The position numbers and the translations under genes were made by a program. From NCBI GenBank assembly GCA_947307055.1, contig CAMZHX010000011.1, positions 1 to 64,000 of the forward strand: 64,000 nucleotides of DNA. The letters run 5' to 3'. The DNA is from an uncultured Selenomonadales bacterium. Its GTDB lineage: Bacteria > Bacillota > Negativicutes > Selenomonadales > Selenomonadaceae. Below are positions 45,851 through 53,905 of the stretch, piece by piece. How positions within the stretch are numbered: the first letter of the stretch is position 1; every line of letters begins with the position of its first letter. Under the pieces are notes generated by a model. That model was not told where the DNA came from, made no database searches, and saw nothing but the letters and a program-made list of their open reading frames with translations.

Positions 45851-47164
45851 ATGGCATTTGACAGTTATCATTGTAGCGTTTGCGGTCGGCGCATTAAAAT
45901 TCAGAGCCGCACTGATATGCCCGTCCTCGACCCCAATACCGGATTCGGCATTTGCAAGAGCTGTATCAAAAATATTTATCATTTTATCGAGGACGAGGAA
46001 GGCGGCTCAACTCGCAAGGTCAAGAGAGGTTTTAAAAATGCGCTCGGCGATTTGCTCGCGAAGAACAAGCCGCACATAATCAAACAATATCTCGACGAAT
46101 ATATCATCATGCAGGAGCGCGCGAAAAAAATTTTGTCGGTCGCGGCGTACAATCACTACAAGCGCATGAAATACGATTTGGATAATCGCGGCGGCGTCGC
46201 TGACGAAATCGACAAATCCAACGTCATAATTTTAGGACCGACCGGTTGCGGCAAAACTGCGATGCTTAGTCATCTTTCCAAACTTTTAAATATACCCTTT
46301 GCCGTGACGGACGCTTCGAGCTTGACGGAGGCGGGCTTTGTCGGCGCGGATGTCGAAGTCGCTGTGCGTAATCTCTACTACGCGGCGGGCATGGACGTTG
46401 AGAAGACCGAGCACGGGATAATTTATCTGGACGAGTTCGACAAAATCGCTCGCAAATCCGGCGCGAACAATTCTATAACGGCCGACCCCGGTCATGAAGG
46501 CGTTCAGCAAGGACTTTTGAAAATGTTGGAAGGCAGCGTTGTCGAGTTCACCGAGCGCGGTCAACGTAAACACCCCGAAGCCCCTACGATTAAAGTTGAC
46601 ACGAAAAATATTTTGTTCATATGCGGCGGCGCGTTCGTCGGCATTGAAAAGATTATCGAAAAGCGCGTCAGGAAGGACAACGCCGCTATCGGTTTTGGTT
46701 CGGAAGTCCCGTCGAAAGAAGATACCAATAAAAAATTCAACGAGCTGATTCATCAAGTGCGTCCAGAAGATTTGATGAAGTACGGCATTATTCCGGAAAT
46801 TATCGGGCGATTGCCGGTCATCTGCACGCTTGAAACGCTCGACGAAGACGCGCTGTTGAGAATCTTAACCGAGCCGAAAAACGCGCCCGTCAAACAATAC
46901 GAAAAACTTTTGGCAATGGACAATGTTAAATTGGAGTTCGAGGAGGCGGCACTGCGACTGGTCGCGAAAATGGCAATCGAGCGCAAAACCGGAGCGCGTT
47001 CGCTCAAAGGTATTATCGAAGACGTGATGCTTGATGTAATGTTTGAGATTCCGAAGTCGGACGAGCCGCGCAAAATCATCATAACCGAAGCTTGCATAAA
47101 GGGCGAGGAGCAACCAAAAATTTTGCCGCTCGATGAAGTCAAGCTCGTCAAGGAATCGGCATGA
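45851..47164 (+). CDS. ClpX-like AAA+ unfoldase, divergent
   Basis: The 437-residue protein has the ClpX layout: an N-terminal zinc finger (CSVC about 8-11, CKSC about 36-39), then an AAA+ domain with GPTGCGKTAM (Walker A), GIIYLDEFDKIA (Walker B), the RKH pore loop (QRKHPE) and an IGF loop for docking ClpP. It differs from ordinary ClpX in the spacing and flanks of the zinc finger and in the pore loop, which reads GFVG instead of GYVG. There is no clpP, tig or lon next to it, so it may be a second, specialised unfoldase. AAGGAGG precedes the ATG. Its stop overlaps the next ATG. Confidence 0.85.
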   Translation: MAFDSYHCSVCGRRIKIQSRTDMPVLDPNTGFGICKSCIKNIYHFIEDEEGGSTRKVKRGFKNALGDLLAKNKPHIIKQYLDEYIIMQERAKKILSVAAYNHYKRMKYDLDNRGGVADEIDKSNVIILGPTGCGKTAMLSHLSKLLNIPFAVTDASSLTEAGFVGADVEVAVRNLYYAAGMDVEKTEHGIIYLDEFDKIARKSGANNSITADPGHEGVQQGLLKMLEGSVVEFTERGQRKHPEAPTIKVDTKNILFICGGAFVGIEKIIEKRVRKDNAAIGFGSEVPSKEDTNKKFNELIHQVRPEDLMKYGIIPEIIGRLPVICTLETLDEDALLRILTEPKNAPVKQYEKLLAMDNVKLEFEEAALRLVAKMAIERKTGARSLKGIIEDVMLDVMFEIPKSDEPRKIIITEACIKGEEQPKILPLDEVKLVKESA

Positions 47165-48042
47165 TGACAATGCGTAATGCGCAATGCGTAATGCGTAATG
47201 AAAAAAACTTTTCCCATTTCCCATTTCCCATTTCCCTTGACTTCGCGATAATCGGCGGGTCGGGCACGCTTAGTAGTGACTTCCCGAAAAATTTTGCGGA
47301 CGTCGAGATTTTAGCGGAAGATTTATTTTTCGAGACGCCTTACGGGAAAAGTCCTGCATTCAGACTTTGCAAGGTCGACGGGAAAAATTTCTTGACGTGC
47401 AAAATGCATGGTTGGCGGAGCGGCGTCACTCGCGCTGATTCTTCGCGGCAAATTTTTTGGACGTTCAGGGAAGCCGGCGTTAAAAAGATTTTTTCGGAAG
47501 GCGGCGTCGGCACAATCAATCACCTGCTCAACCCTCGCGACTTGATGATTCCCGACGATTACCTTGACTTGTCCAACAGAAAAGATGTTCAGCTTGACGG
47601 GAAATTTTTGCTGATAATGCGCGACGCTCTTTGTCCAAATCTGCGCGGGAAACTTTTGGAAGCGGCTAGGAAATTTTTCGACGGTCGGATTTTCGAGCGC
47701 GGGATTTACGCCGTGACGGACGGTCGCCACTTCGAGAGCCCCGCCGAAATTGCTATGCTCAAAGGGCACGCCGATATTGTCGGACAAAGCCTCGCGCCCG
47801 AAGTTTATCTTGCGCGAGAAATCGGCGCGTGTTATGCAAATCTTTCGTTTGTGGTCAACTACGGCGAGGGGCTTAAAGTTTGGTCGCACGAGGTCATGAA
47901 AAATATTTTCTACGACGACGCCGAACTTATCGGGAAAATTTTGCTCGACGCTATTAAAAATACCGACACCAATAAAAATTCTTGTCATTGCCGCGAACTT
48001 CGCAAGGAAACTCTGCTCAAAGAAATTTACGACGCTAAATAA
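47161..48042 (+). CDS. MTAP/purine nucleoside phosphorylase family protein with repeat-derived N-terminus
   Basis: From residue 28 the protein reads FAIIGGSGTLSSDF, then FSEGGVGTINHLLNPRDLMIPDDY and GRHFESPAEIAML, the blocks of the 5'-methylthioadenosine/purine nucleoside phosphorylase family, which cleaves nucleosides with phosphate. The first 27 residues come from heptamer repeats of two families (47168-47236). ATG 47161 overlaps the ClpX stop and suggests translational coupling. No other ATG, GTG or TTG start lies between the repeats and the conserved domain except within the repeats themselves, so the true start is uncertain. A terminator follows at 48131. Confidence 0.82.
   Translation: MMTMRNAQCVMRNEKNFSHFPFPISLDFAIIGGSGTLSSDFPKNFADVEILAEDLFFETPYGKSPAFRLCKVDGKNFLTCKMHGWRSGVTRADSSRQIFWTFREAGVKKIFSEGGVGTINHLLNPRDLMIPDDYLDLSNRKDVQLDGKFLLIMRDALCPNLRGKLLEAARKFFDGRIFERGIYAVTDGRHFESPAEIAMLKGHADIVGQSLAPEVYLAREIGACYANLSFVVNYGEGLKVWSHEVMKNIFYDDAELIGKILLDAIKNTDTNKNSCHCRELRKETLLKEIYDAK
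47168..47236 (+). repeat. Heptamer repeats of two families inside the phosphorylase gene start
   Basis: Four GCGTAAT/GCGCAAT units are followed by four TTTCCCA units, all open in the phosphorylase frame. Three units make 21 bases, so such a run keeps frame in blocks of seven codons. Confidence 0.85.
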
Positions 48043-48130
48043 ATTTTACAAGGCTAGCAATGCGCAACATTGCGTACCGACGCGGCGATTTTGTTCAAAT
48101 TATCGGGCGGCAAGACGCGTCCGCTGTTCC

Positions 48131-48161
48131 CCCGCTTTCAAAGCGGGTGGAAATTTTTTTT
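48131..48161 (+). terminator. Intrinsic terminator after the phosphorylase gene
   Basis: CCCGCTTT-C-AAAGCGGG, then TGGAAA and eight T. The stem is the same as at 16443. Confidence 0.8.
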
Positions 48162-48219
48162 GCCGTGTTGTAGAATAGCGACGGCTTTCAAGCCCACTCA
48201 AATTTTGGGAGCTAACGAA

Positions 48220-49512
48220 ATGCAAAGTATTGACATCACCGACAAGATTAAAAATTTTATCCGATACGGCTTAGCGGTCGTGATTGTGCTGGCGTCGGTT
48301 ATCGGTTATGCCGAGTACAAATATTGGCACAAAGACGAAGTCATTCAGCTCGACGACGCCAAAGTTGCGGGAACTATGGTTTCAGTGCGCGTTTTGGCGA
48401 GCGGCAAGGTCAAGGAACTTTTATTCGAGGACGGAGCCGAAGTCAAAGCGGGCGATGTGATTGCGCGTTTGGAAGTCGCCATAACCGAGGAAGAAATTCA
48501 GCAGTTGGAAAACACGGTTCAACTTGCGCGGGATAATTACAACAATTTAGCTGCGGGGCAATGGGTCAAAGTTCCAGTCCAGCGCGAACGAGTTATCACG
48601 CCGCCGCCGACCGTAAATTATTCGGGTTCATCGGGAAATTTGGCGAAGTTGGAGGAGCGCGCAAATCGCATGGCGGAATTGTTCGAGATGGGAGCAGTCA
48701 GCGCGGTTCAAAGAGACGCCGCCCGCCGAGCTTATGAAAGTGCGCTTGCCGAATCCCAATCGGCGTCCTATTCCTACGCCGAGCCGACCGTCGAATACTA
48801 CACCGAGTACGTTGACGAGTTCAGAGAGACGCCGCCCGAAGTTTTAGCGGGAGCCGACCAAGCTATCAAGCAGGCCGAATTGTCATTGAACGTCGCCAAG
48901 CAAGAGGCTCGCGAGACCGATGTTATTGCGCCGGTCAGCGGGACGATTTATTACGGCGTCGAGGTCGAGGAAGAAATTGTTGCGGGCGATAGCGTTTCGA
49001 GAATCGGCGACAGTCGCGAACTTTGGCTTGAAGTCGAGGTCCCGGAGGAGATTTTCAATAAAATTCCGCTCGGCAAGCTCGTAACCTATTCGATTGACGG
49101 CAAGGAACTTTCCGGCACGGTCATTGAGAAAATCAAGCCGAATGTTACAGAGCCTGAAGAGCCGCCCGAACCTATGGAGTTGCCCGAAATCCCGACGACC
49201 GAAAATGCGCCGCCGCCCTTAATCGAAGAAAATCCGCCAGCCGAAAATCAAACTTCGCCCGCTGAAAATCCTCAAGCCGTCAAAGCCGAAACGCAAGTCA
49301 TCAACGCCGAAAATCCTAACGACAAAATCAAAGCGATAATCGACAAGCACAGGAAAAGTAAAGCTCCGACGCCTCAACCGCCGAAAATCCCCGACGAGTT
49401 CGCCGAACAACAAAAGCCTAACGACAAGTTCATCATAAAAATTTCGATACCGACCGACCGCGATTTTGACTTGCGCCCGAATACCAAAACGACCGTCAAA
49501 ATTAAATTGTGA
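48220..49512 (+). CDS. HlyD/EmrA-type membrane fusion protein
   Basis: The 430-residue protein has a short cytoplasmic start, one membrane helix (about 14-34, YGLAVVIVLASVIGYAEY) and then the adaptor fold: a lipoyl-like half (VRVLASGKVKELLFEDGAEV), a coiled-coil hairpin (about 90-230), the second lipoyl half (DVIAPVSGTIYYGVEV) and a beta barrel. Inside the barrel it carries an unusual Pro/Glu-rich insertion of about 100 residues (from about 310). Such adaptors link inner-membrane exporters to an outer-membrane channel. No exporter or TolC gene is adjacent, so a role in secreting the giant proteins is only a suggestion. ATG 48220 has GGGAG upstream. Confidence 0.8.
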   Translation: MQSIDITDKIKNFIRYGLAVVIVLASVIGYAEYKYWHKDEVIQLDDAKVAGTMVSVRVLASGKVKELLFEDGAEVKAGDVIARLEVAITEEEIQQLENTVQLARDNYNNLAAGQWVKVPVQRERVITPPPTVNYSGSSGNLAKLEERANRMAELFEMGAVSAVQRDAARRAYESALAESQSASYSYAEPTVEYYTEYVDEFRETPPEVLAGADQAIKQAELSLNVAKQEARETDVIAPVSGTIYYGVEVEEEIVAGDSVSRIGDSRELWLEVEVPEEIFNKIPLGKLVTYSIDGKELSGTVIEKIKPNVTEPEEPPEPMELPEIPTTENAPPPLIEENPPAENQTSPAENPQAVKAETQVINAENPNDKIKAIIDKHRKSKAPTPQPPKIPDEFAEQQKPNDKFIIKISIPTDRDFDLRPNTKTTVKIKL

Positions 49513-49579
49513 CTTGGTTCGCGGTGGCACGGCGCGTACATTGTTTGCTACTTTTTAAAAGTAGGCAGGAAAATTCCAG

Positions 49580-49611
49580 CCTCGTATCGAATAATACGGG
49601 GCATTTTGTTT
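49580..49611 (+). terminator. Intrinsic terminator after the HlyD-type gene
   Basis: CCTCGTAT pairs with ATACGGGG (one G-T pair) around CGAATA, followed by CATTTTGTTTT. A separate small stem, CTACTTTTTAAAAGTAG, lies just upstream. Confidence 0.65.
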
Positions 49612-49626
49612 TAGGAGGTTTTTTCT

Positions 49627-49701
49627 ATGAAGTACCAAACCTACTCTAAAAAATATTCGACGTGGGGTGCTTCGGCACCCGAAAATTTCTGGCAAAACTA
49701 A
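49627..49701 (+). CDS. Short leader ORF resembling the start of trpB
   Basis: An excellent ribosome site (TAGGAGG) precedes ATG 49627, which opens a 24-codon frame, [20 protein letters not shown] plus FWQN. Its first ten residues resemble those of the next gene ([10 protein letters not shown]), and the DNA matches as well, so it looks like a partial duplication of the trpB start. It has two Trp codons and contains a GGGTGC-TTCG-GCACCC hairpin (49665-49680). A leader peptide that senses tryptophan is possible, but no terminator follows it. Alternatively it is a relic. Confidence 0.5.
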   Translation: MKYQTYSKKYSTWGASAPENFWQN

Positions 49702-49738
49702 TCGAGACGCGAAATATTTTTTACCTGGAGGTTTCAAA

Positions 49739-50959
49739 ATGGACTACTCGACTTATCTTAAAAAATATCCTTCAGAAGATGGCTTTTTCGGGAAATACGG
49801 CGGCGCGTACTTGCCTCCGCAACTCGTCCCCGCTATGGAGGAAATTACGCAGGCTTACTTGACGATTTGCCATTCGTCGCAATTTATTAACGAGCTGCGC
49901 CGCATTCGTCGCGAGTTTCAAGGCCGTCCTACGCCGGTTTATCATTGCGAAAATCTCAGCCGCAAACTTGGCAACTGCCAAATTTATCTCAAGCGCGAGG
50001 ATTTGAATCACTCTGGCGCGCACAAACTTAATCACTGCATGGGCGAAGGTCTTTTGGCGAAGTTCATGGGCAAGAAGCGGATTATTGCCGAGACAGGCGC
50101 AGGTCAACATGGCGTCGCGCTAGCTACTGCTGCGGCATTTTTCGGGCTTGAGTGTACAATTTACATGGGCGAGGTCGACATTGCCAAACAAGCTCCGAAC
50201 GTCGCGCGAATGAAAGTTTTGGGCGCGAATGTTGTTTCAGTCGACAGGGGCGCGAAGACTTTAAAAGAGGCCGTCGACGCCGCGTTTGAGGATTACCTTG
50301 AGAACTACAAGGAAACGATTTATTGCATAGGCTCGGTTGTGGGTCCGCATCCTTTCCCGATGATGGTTCGCGATTTTCAATACGTCGTCGGCGAAGAGGC
50401 TCGCGAGCAATTCAAAGAGATGACGGGATTGTTGCCTGATGTCGTGACGGCTTGTGTAGGCGGCGGCTCTAATTCGATTGGATTTTTCCTGCCGTTCATA
50501 AATGACCCGGTTGAGATTGTCGGCGTTGAACCATTAGGGCGCGGTAAAAATCTTGGCGACCATGCCGCCTCGATGAGTTACGGCTCGGAAGGCGTCATGC
50601 ATGGATTCAATTCGATTATGCTGAAAAATTCTGACGGCGAGCCCGCGCCGGTTTACTCAATCGCGAGCGGTCTTGATTATCCGAGCGTCGGTCCCGAACA
50701 TGCATTTTTGCGCGAGATTGGGCGCGTGAAATACGAGGTCGCGACTGATTTGGAAGCGGTCGACGCATTTTTCAAGCTCAGCCGCTACGAGGGGATTATA
50801 CCTGCGCTTGAGAGTTCGCACGCGGTCGCCTACGCCATGAAGCTTGCTAAGGAAATGGGCAAGGGCTCGATTTTGGTAAATTTGAGTGGGCGCGGCGATA
50901 AGGATTTGGATTACGTGATTGAGCATTACGGCTACGGAGAAAATTTTAAGGATTTTTGA
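49739..50959 (+). CDS. trpB: Tryptophan synthase beta chain
   Basis: TrpB condenses indole and serine to tryptophan with PLP. The PLP lysine lies in HSGAHKLNH, the loop ETGAGQHG matches canonical TrpB, and the phosphate-binding GGGSNS and the C-terminal GRGDKD are present. The N-terminus [16 protein letters not shown] is also typical. At 406 residues it is full length. ATG 49739 follows TGGAGG. There is no trpA or other trp gene next to it, which is unusual for a canonical TrpB. The gene downstream starts 3 bases after its stop. Confidence 0.92.
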   Translation: MDYSTYLKKYPSEDGFFGKYGGAYLPPQLVPAMEEITQAYLTICHSSQFINELRRIRREFQGRPTPVYHCENLSRKLGNCQIYLKREDLNHSGAHKLNHCMGEGLLAKFMGKKRIIAETGAGQHGVALATAAAFFGLECTIYMGEVDIAKQAPNVARMKVLGANVVSVDRGAKTLKEAVDAAFEDYLENYKETIYCIGSVVGPHPFPMMVRDFQYVVGEEAREQFKEMTGLLPDVVTACVGGGSNSIGFFLPFINDPVEIVGVEPLGRGKNLGDHAASMSYGSEGVMHGFNSIMLKNSDGEPAPVYSIASGLDYPSVGPEHAFLREIGRVKYEVATDLEAVDAFFKLSRYEGIIPALESSHAVAYAMKLAKEMGKGSILVNLSGRGDKDLDYVIEHYGYGENFKDF

Positions 50960-50962
50960 CAC

Positions 50963-51550
50963 ATGGAGCAAATTTCGCAAGCTTTTTTGACATTTATTGA
51001 TTCGTGGGGTTATTTTGCCGTTGCGATTTTGATGGCTATGGAAAATGCGTGTATTCCGGTTCCGAGCGAATTGATTTTAGGATTTGCGGGTTATTTGGTG
51101 AGCGCGGAGCGTATGACATTTACGGGCGCGATGATTGCGGGCATGATTGGCGGCATGGCGGGCTCGATTTTTGCGTATATTGTGGGCGCGACGGGTGGCA
51201 GACGTTTCGTTGACAAATACGGCAAATACTTTTTTATTAAGAAGTCGCACGTTGATATGGCGCAGAATTGGTTTGACAAATACGGTATCCGCGCAGTTTT
51301 TTTCAGTCGCATGTTGCCTGTTATCCGGACGTTTATTTCATTGCCGGCAGGTTTTGCGAAAGTTAAATTTCCGGCGTTTTTATTCTACACGTTTGCTGGC
51401 TCGCTACCATGGACGGCGTTAATTTTATATGCGGGCGTTTTACTCGGCGATAATTGGGAATATTTATTGGAAATCGGACATAAATTCAGCGCGGCATTTA
51501 TCGTAGTCAGCATTTTAATAATTGCGTGGCTTTATTTCAGGAAAAAATGA
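50963..51550 (+). CDS. DedA family membrane protein
   Basis: The 195-residue protein has several membrane helices and the DedA/SNARE-associated pattern: MENACIPVPSELILGFAGYL near the start, AYIVGATGGRRFVDKYGKY, and the signature FFSRMLPVIRTFISLPAGFAKV. Members are thought to be lipid scramblases or proton-dependent transporters that recycle undecaprenyl phosphate or phosphatidylethanolamine. It starts 3 bases after trpB, so both are on one transcript. A terminator follows. Confidence 0.9.
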   Translation: MEQISQAFLTFIDSWGYFAVAILMAMENACIPVPSELILGFAGYLVSAERMTFTGAMIAGMIGGMAGSIFAYIVGATGGRRFVDKYGKYFFIKKSHVDMAQNWFDKYGIRAVFFSRMLPVIRTFISLPAGFAKVKFPAFLFYTFAGSLPWTALILYAGVLLGDNWEYLLEIGHKFSAAFIVVSILIIAWLYFRKK

Positions 51551-51569
51551 CAATCGGATAAAAAAAATT

Positions 51570-51602
51570 AACTCCTTCGGCACGAGTCGAGGGAGTTTTT
51601 TT
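51570..51602 (+). terminator. Intrinsic terminator after the DedA gene
   Basis: AACTCC with TCG pairs with CGAGGGAGTT and is followed by seven T. Confidence 0.8.
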
Positions 51603-51696
51603 GCAGGAATTTTCCGTTGCAAAAAGAATTTTATCGGGGAAGTAATGATACAAGCAGTCTCGATTATTAAAACACACGCCAAAATTTAAATCAACG

Positions 51697-51725
51697 TCAC
51701 TTTTCCGATATTCTAATCACTTTTC
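51697..51725 (+). promoter_or_regulatory. Direct repeat, possible LytTR-regulator binding site
   Basis: TCACTTTTC occurs at 51697-51705 and again at 51717-51725, 20 bases apart, just before the ribosome site of the first kinase gene. LytTR-family regulators bind two 9-base direct repeats spaced about two helical turns apart. The locus encodes such a regulator. The position so close to the start would fit repression better than activation. Confidence 0.4.
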
Positions 51726-51734
51726 GGAGGAAAA

Positions 51735-52595
51735 ATGATATTATCAAGCCTAATCGCGTTATATCAGCTAATCGATACCTACATCCGCCTTTTAGCGTTT
51801 AAAAAAAGTGTTTCAGAAGAATTAGAGCGGCGATTATTGCTCGAATCGCTAATTTGGAGTATTGCGAGCGTATTTTTGTACACTTTTTTATTTAAAATCT
51901 TCGGAATCCAAGCCGCAACTTATAAATTTGTCATGATGCTGGGTTGGTTGCCCTACTTTTTAATATTTTTGCGGAAAATATCGGGATTTCTCAAGCATAT
52001 ATTTGTTTTAGGAATGGGAGCAATTTTTTCGCTGACTCAACATACAATCGCCACGACAATAATATTAAAACTCGATTTAAAAAGCGAATATGATATAATT
52101 TTAATGGAATCGGCTGTATATTTGCTATTATTTGCGATTTTTTTACCGATAGCCCGAAAATATTTTACAAATTTACTGCCGAGCCGCGAATTTTTCGAGT
52201 TACGACCGATAGGAATTTATATAGCAATTTTGCCGCTTTTAATTGTATCAGCGAATCTTTTTAGAATTGCCGATGATGTTTTAGTTCATTCAGACGTTGA
52301 AAGAATATCTCGAATTTATTTACCAGTGGTATTTTTCTTTTTCTATCGCTATATTTTATCGGCGGCGAAACATTTTTACGATTTACAACGATTAGAGCGA
52401 AATAAAGCACTTTTGGAAGAGAAATTGGAGCTTTTAAAGGAATATCATGCATTATCGGAAGAAAATCAGAAGAAAATATCAGTAATGCGGCATGATTTGC
52501 GGCACAGTTACAATTTAATTTACGCGATGTTGGAAAATGGCGACGTTGAAACGGCGCGAGAACATATAAGGAAGCAAAAAGAATGCTTGAAATAA
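51735..52595 (+). CDS. AgrC-like sensor kinase lacking the ATPase domain
   Basis: The 286-residue protein has about six membrane helices (up to about 210) and a coiled coil (about 215-245). It ends with the dimerisation/phosphoacceptor helix of AgrC-type kinases: MRHDLRHSYNL with the likely phospho-His 253. It stops right there (EHIRKQKECLK) and has no N box or G box, so it cannot bind ATP. The stop overlaps the start of a paralogous kinase by 13 bases, and the SD of that gene lies inside its last codons. GGAGG lies 5 bases before its own ATG. Such sensors usually detect peptides. The A/T-rich codon use differs from the housekeeping genes. Confidence 0.8.
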   Translation: MILSSLIALYQLIDTYIRLLAFKKSVSEELERRLLLESLIWSIASVFLYTFLFKIFGIQAATYKFVMMLGWLPYFLIFLRKISGFLKHIFVLGMGAIFSLTQHTIATTIILKLDLKSEYDIILMESAVYLLLFAIFLPIARKYFTNLLPSREFFELRPIGIYIAILPLLIVSANLFRIADDVLVHSDVERISRIYLPVVFFFFYRYILSAAKHFYDLQRLERNKALLEEKLELLKEYHALSEENQKKISVMRHDLRHSYNLIYAMLENGDVETAREHIRKQKECLK

Positions 52596-53905
52596 TATTG
52601 GCATTGGAAATGACATTGGCGCAAATATCGGGCGCATATTTAAGATATTTACCATTTAGCAGCGAAATATCGGAAAAACAATTATCCGCGCTGAAAAAAT
52701 GGATAATTTTATGGAGTTTTGTAGATTTCGGGCTGAATTTATTGATATTTTCGGACGGATTGAGCTATCAGACATATAAAATAGCGTTATTAGGGGGTTG
52801 GTGGCCCTATTTTTTAATCTCGGCGAAAATAATCGGGAAAATGTTTAAGCAACTATTTGCGTTTGGAATGGAAGGTTTATGGGTTTTTATGCTCCATGCG
52901 TTCGCGGGAATGGGCGTTGCATTTATACACGGGCAAATGTCGGAAGAATTTTTATCGCTACAACTGATGATATATTTGCTACTTTTTGCGGGATTATTGC
53001 GGATTGAGCAGAAATTTTTTACAAAATTGCTCCCAACAAATAAATTTTTTGAAGATAAAGCATTAAAATGGGCGATTTCGATATTACCACTCGCAATTTT
53101 CATAGGAACAATAATTCCTGTAATGGAAATTACATTTTTGCAGACGTGGACGGACAGGTTACAACGATTATTTTTTCCGATATTTTTCTTGCTGATATAT
53201 CGTTTAATGAGTATAACGACGCAACAATTTGAAGAAAAACGGCTCAAGGAGCAAAACAATTTGATTTTAGTGCGGCAAATGACTTCGTTATCGGAAAATA
53301 ATTTGTTAATAGAAAAAAATCAGCGCGAAATGACCGAATTGAGAAAAAATCTGTCAGAAAATTATTTGGAGCTAGAAAAATTGATAAACGCGGGGCAAAT
53401 ATCAGCGGCAATGGAATTTATTTCGCGGCAAGTTGAAATATTGGATTCGACGCGTATAAAAAAATTCAGCAAATTACCGTTGATAAATGCGGCAATTTCA
53501 ATATATTTTCGGCGTGCAGAGTCATTAGGAATAAAATTTTTGCATAAAATAGATTTACCAGAAGAATTATCGACTGATGAGAGCGATTTAGCGGTTTTAG
53601 TGAGCAATTTGTTGGAAAATGCAATAGAGGCAAGTTTGAAGCAAAAAAATCCCTCCGAACGAGATATTTCAATAATATTACGCAATATCAAGGGACAAAA
53701 TGTATTGGAAATAGGAAATAAATACGATTTCCCGATAAAATTGGGCGAAAATGGCTTACCTTACACGACTAAAATAGGTCACGGGCTCGGAATGAATTCA
53801 TTAGAAATTTTCGCGAAAAAGTATAATGCCTTCGTTGATTTCAGTCATGAAAACGGTTTTGTGCAATTAAATTTATATTGGAATGATTATTTATGGGCAA
53901 AATAA
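52583..53905 (+). CDS. AgrC-like sensor kinase with ATPase domain but without the phospho-His
   Basis: Paralogue of the preceding gene, 440 residues: about six membrane helices (to about 210), a coiled coil, then a GHKL ATPase domain with N box SNLLENAIEAS (341-351) and G box GHGLGMNS (399-406). In the helix where its neighbour has RHDLRH, it reads RKNLSEN (254-260), so Lys replaces the phospho-accepting His. It can presumably bind ATP but not autophosphorylate. AAGGAAG lies 10 bases before the ATG within the first kinase gene. Its 3' end overlaps the convergent regulator gene by 19 bases. Phosphorylation of the partner in a heterodimer is the obvious hypothesis. Confidence 0.82.
   Translation: MLEIILALEMTLAQISGAYLRYLPFSSEISEKQLSALKKWIILWSFVDFGLNLLIFSDGLSYQTYKIALLGGWWPYFLISAKIIGKMFKQLFAFGMEGLWVFMLHAFAGMGVAFIHGQMSEEFLSLQLMIYLLLFAGLLRIEQKFFTKLLPTNKFFEDKALKWAISILPLAIFIGTIIPVMEITFLQTWTDRLQRLFFPIFFLLIYRLMSITTQQFEEKRLKEQNNLILVRQMTSLSENNLLIEKNQREMTELRKNLSENYLELEKLINAGQISAAMEFISRQVEILDSTRIKKFSKLPLINAAISIYFRRAESLGIKFLHKIDLPEELSTDESDLAVLVSNLLENAIEASLKQKNPSERDISIILRNIKGQNVLEIGNKYDFPIKLGENGLPYTTKIGHGLGMNSLEIFAKKYNAFVDFSHENGFVQLNLYWNDYLWAK

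Noticed and set aside
49513-49738. T-box or tandem-Trp attenuator upstream of trpB
   Set aside because: No T-box sequence and no adjacent Trp codons; only the short leader ORF and a terminator of the preceding gene can be supported.
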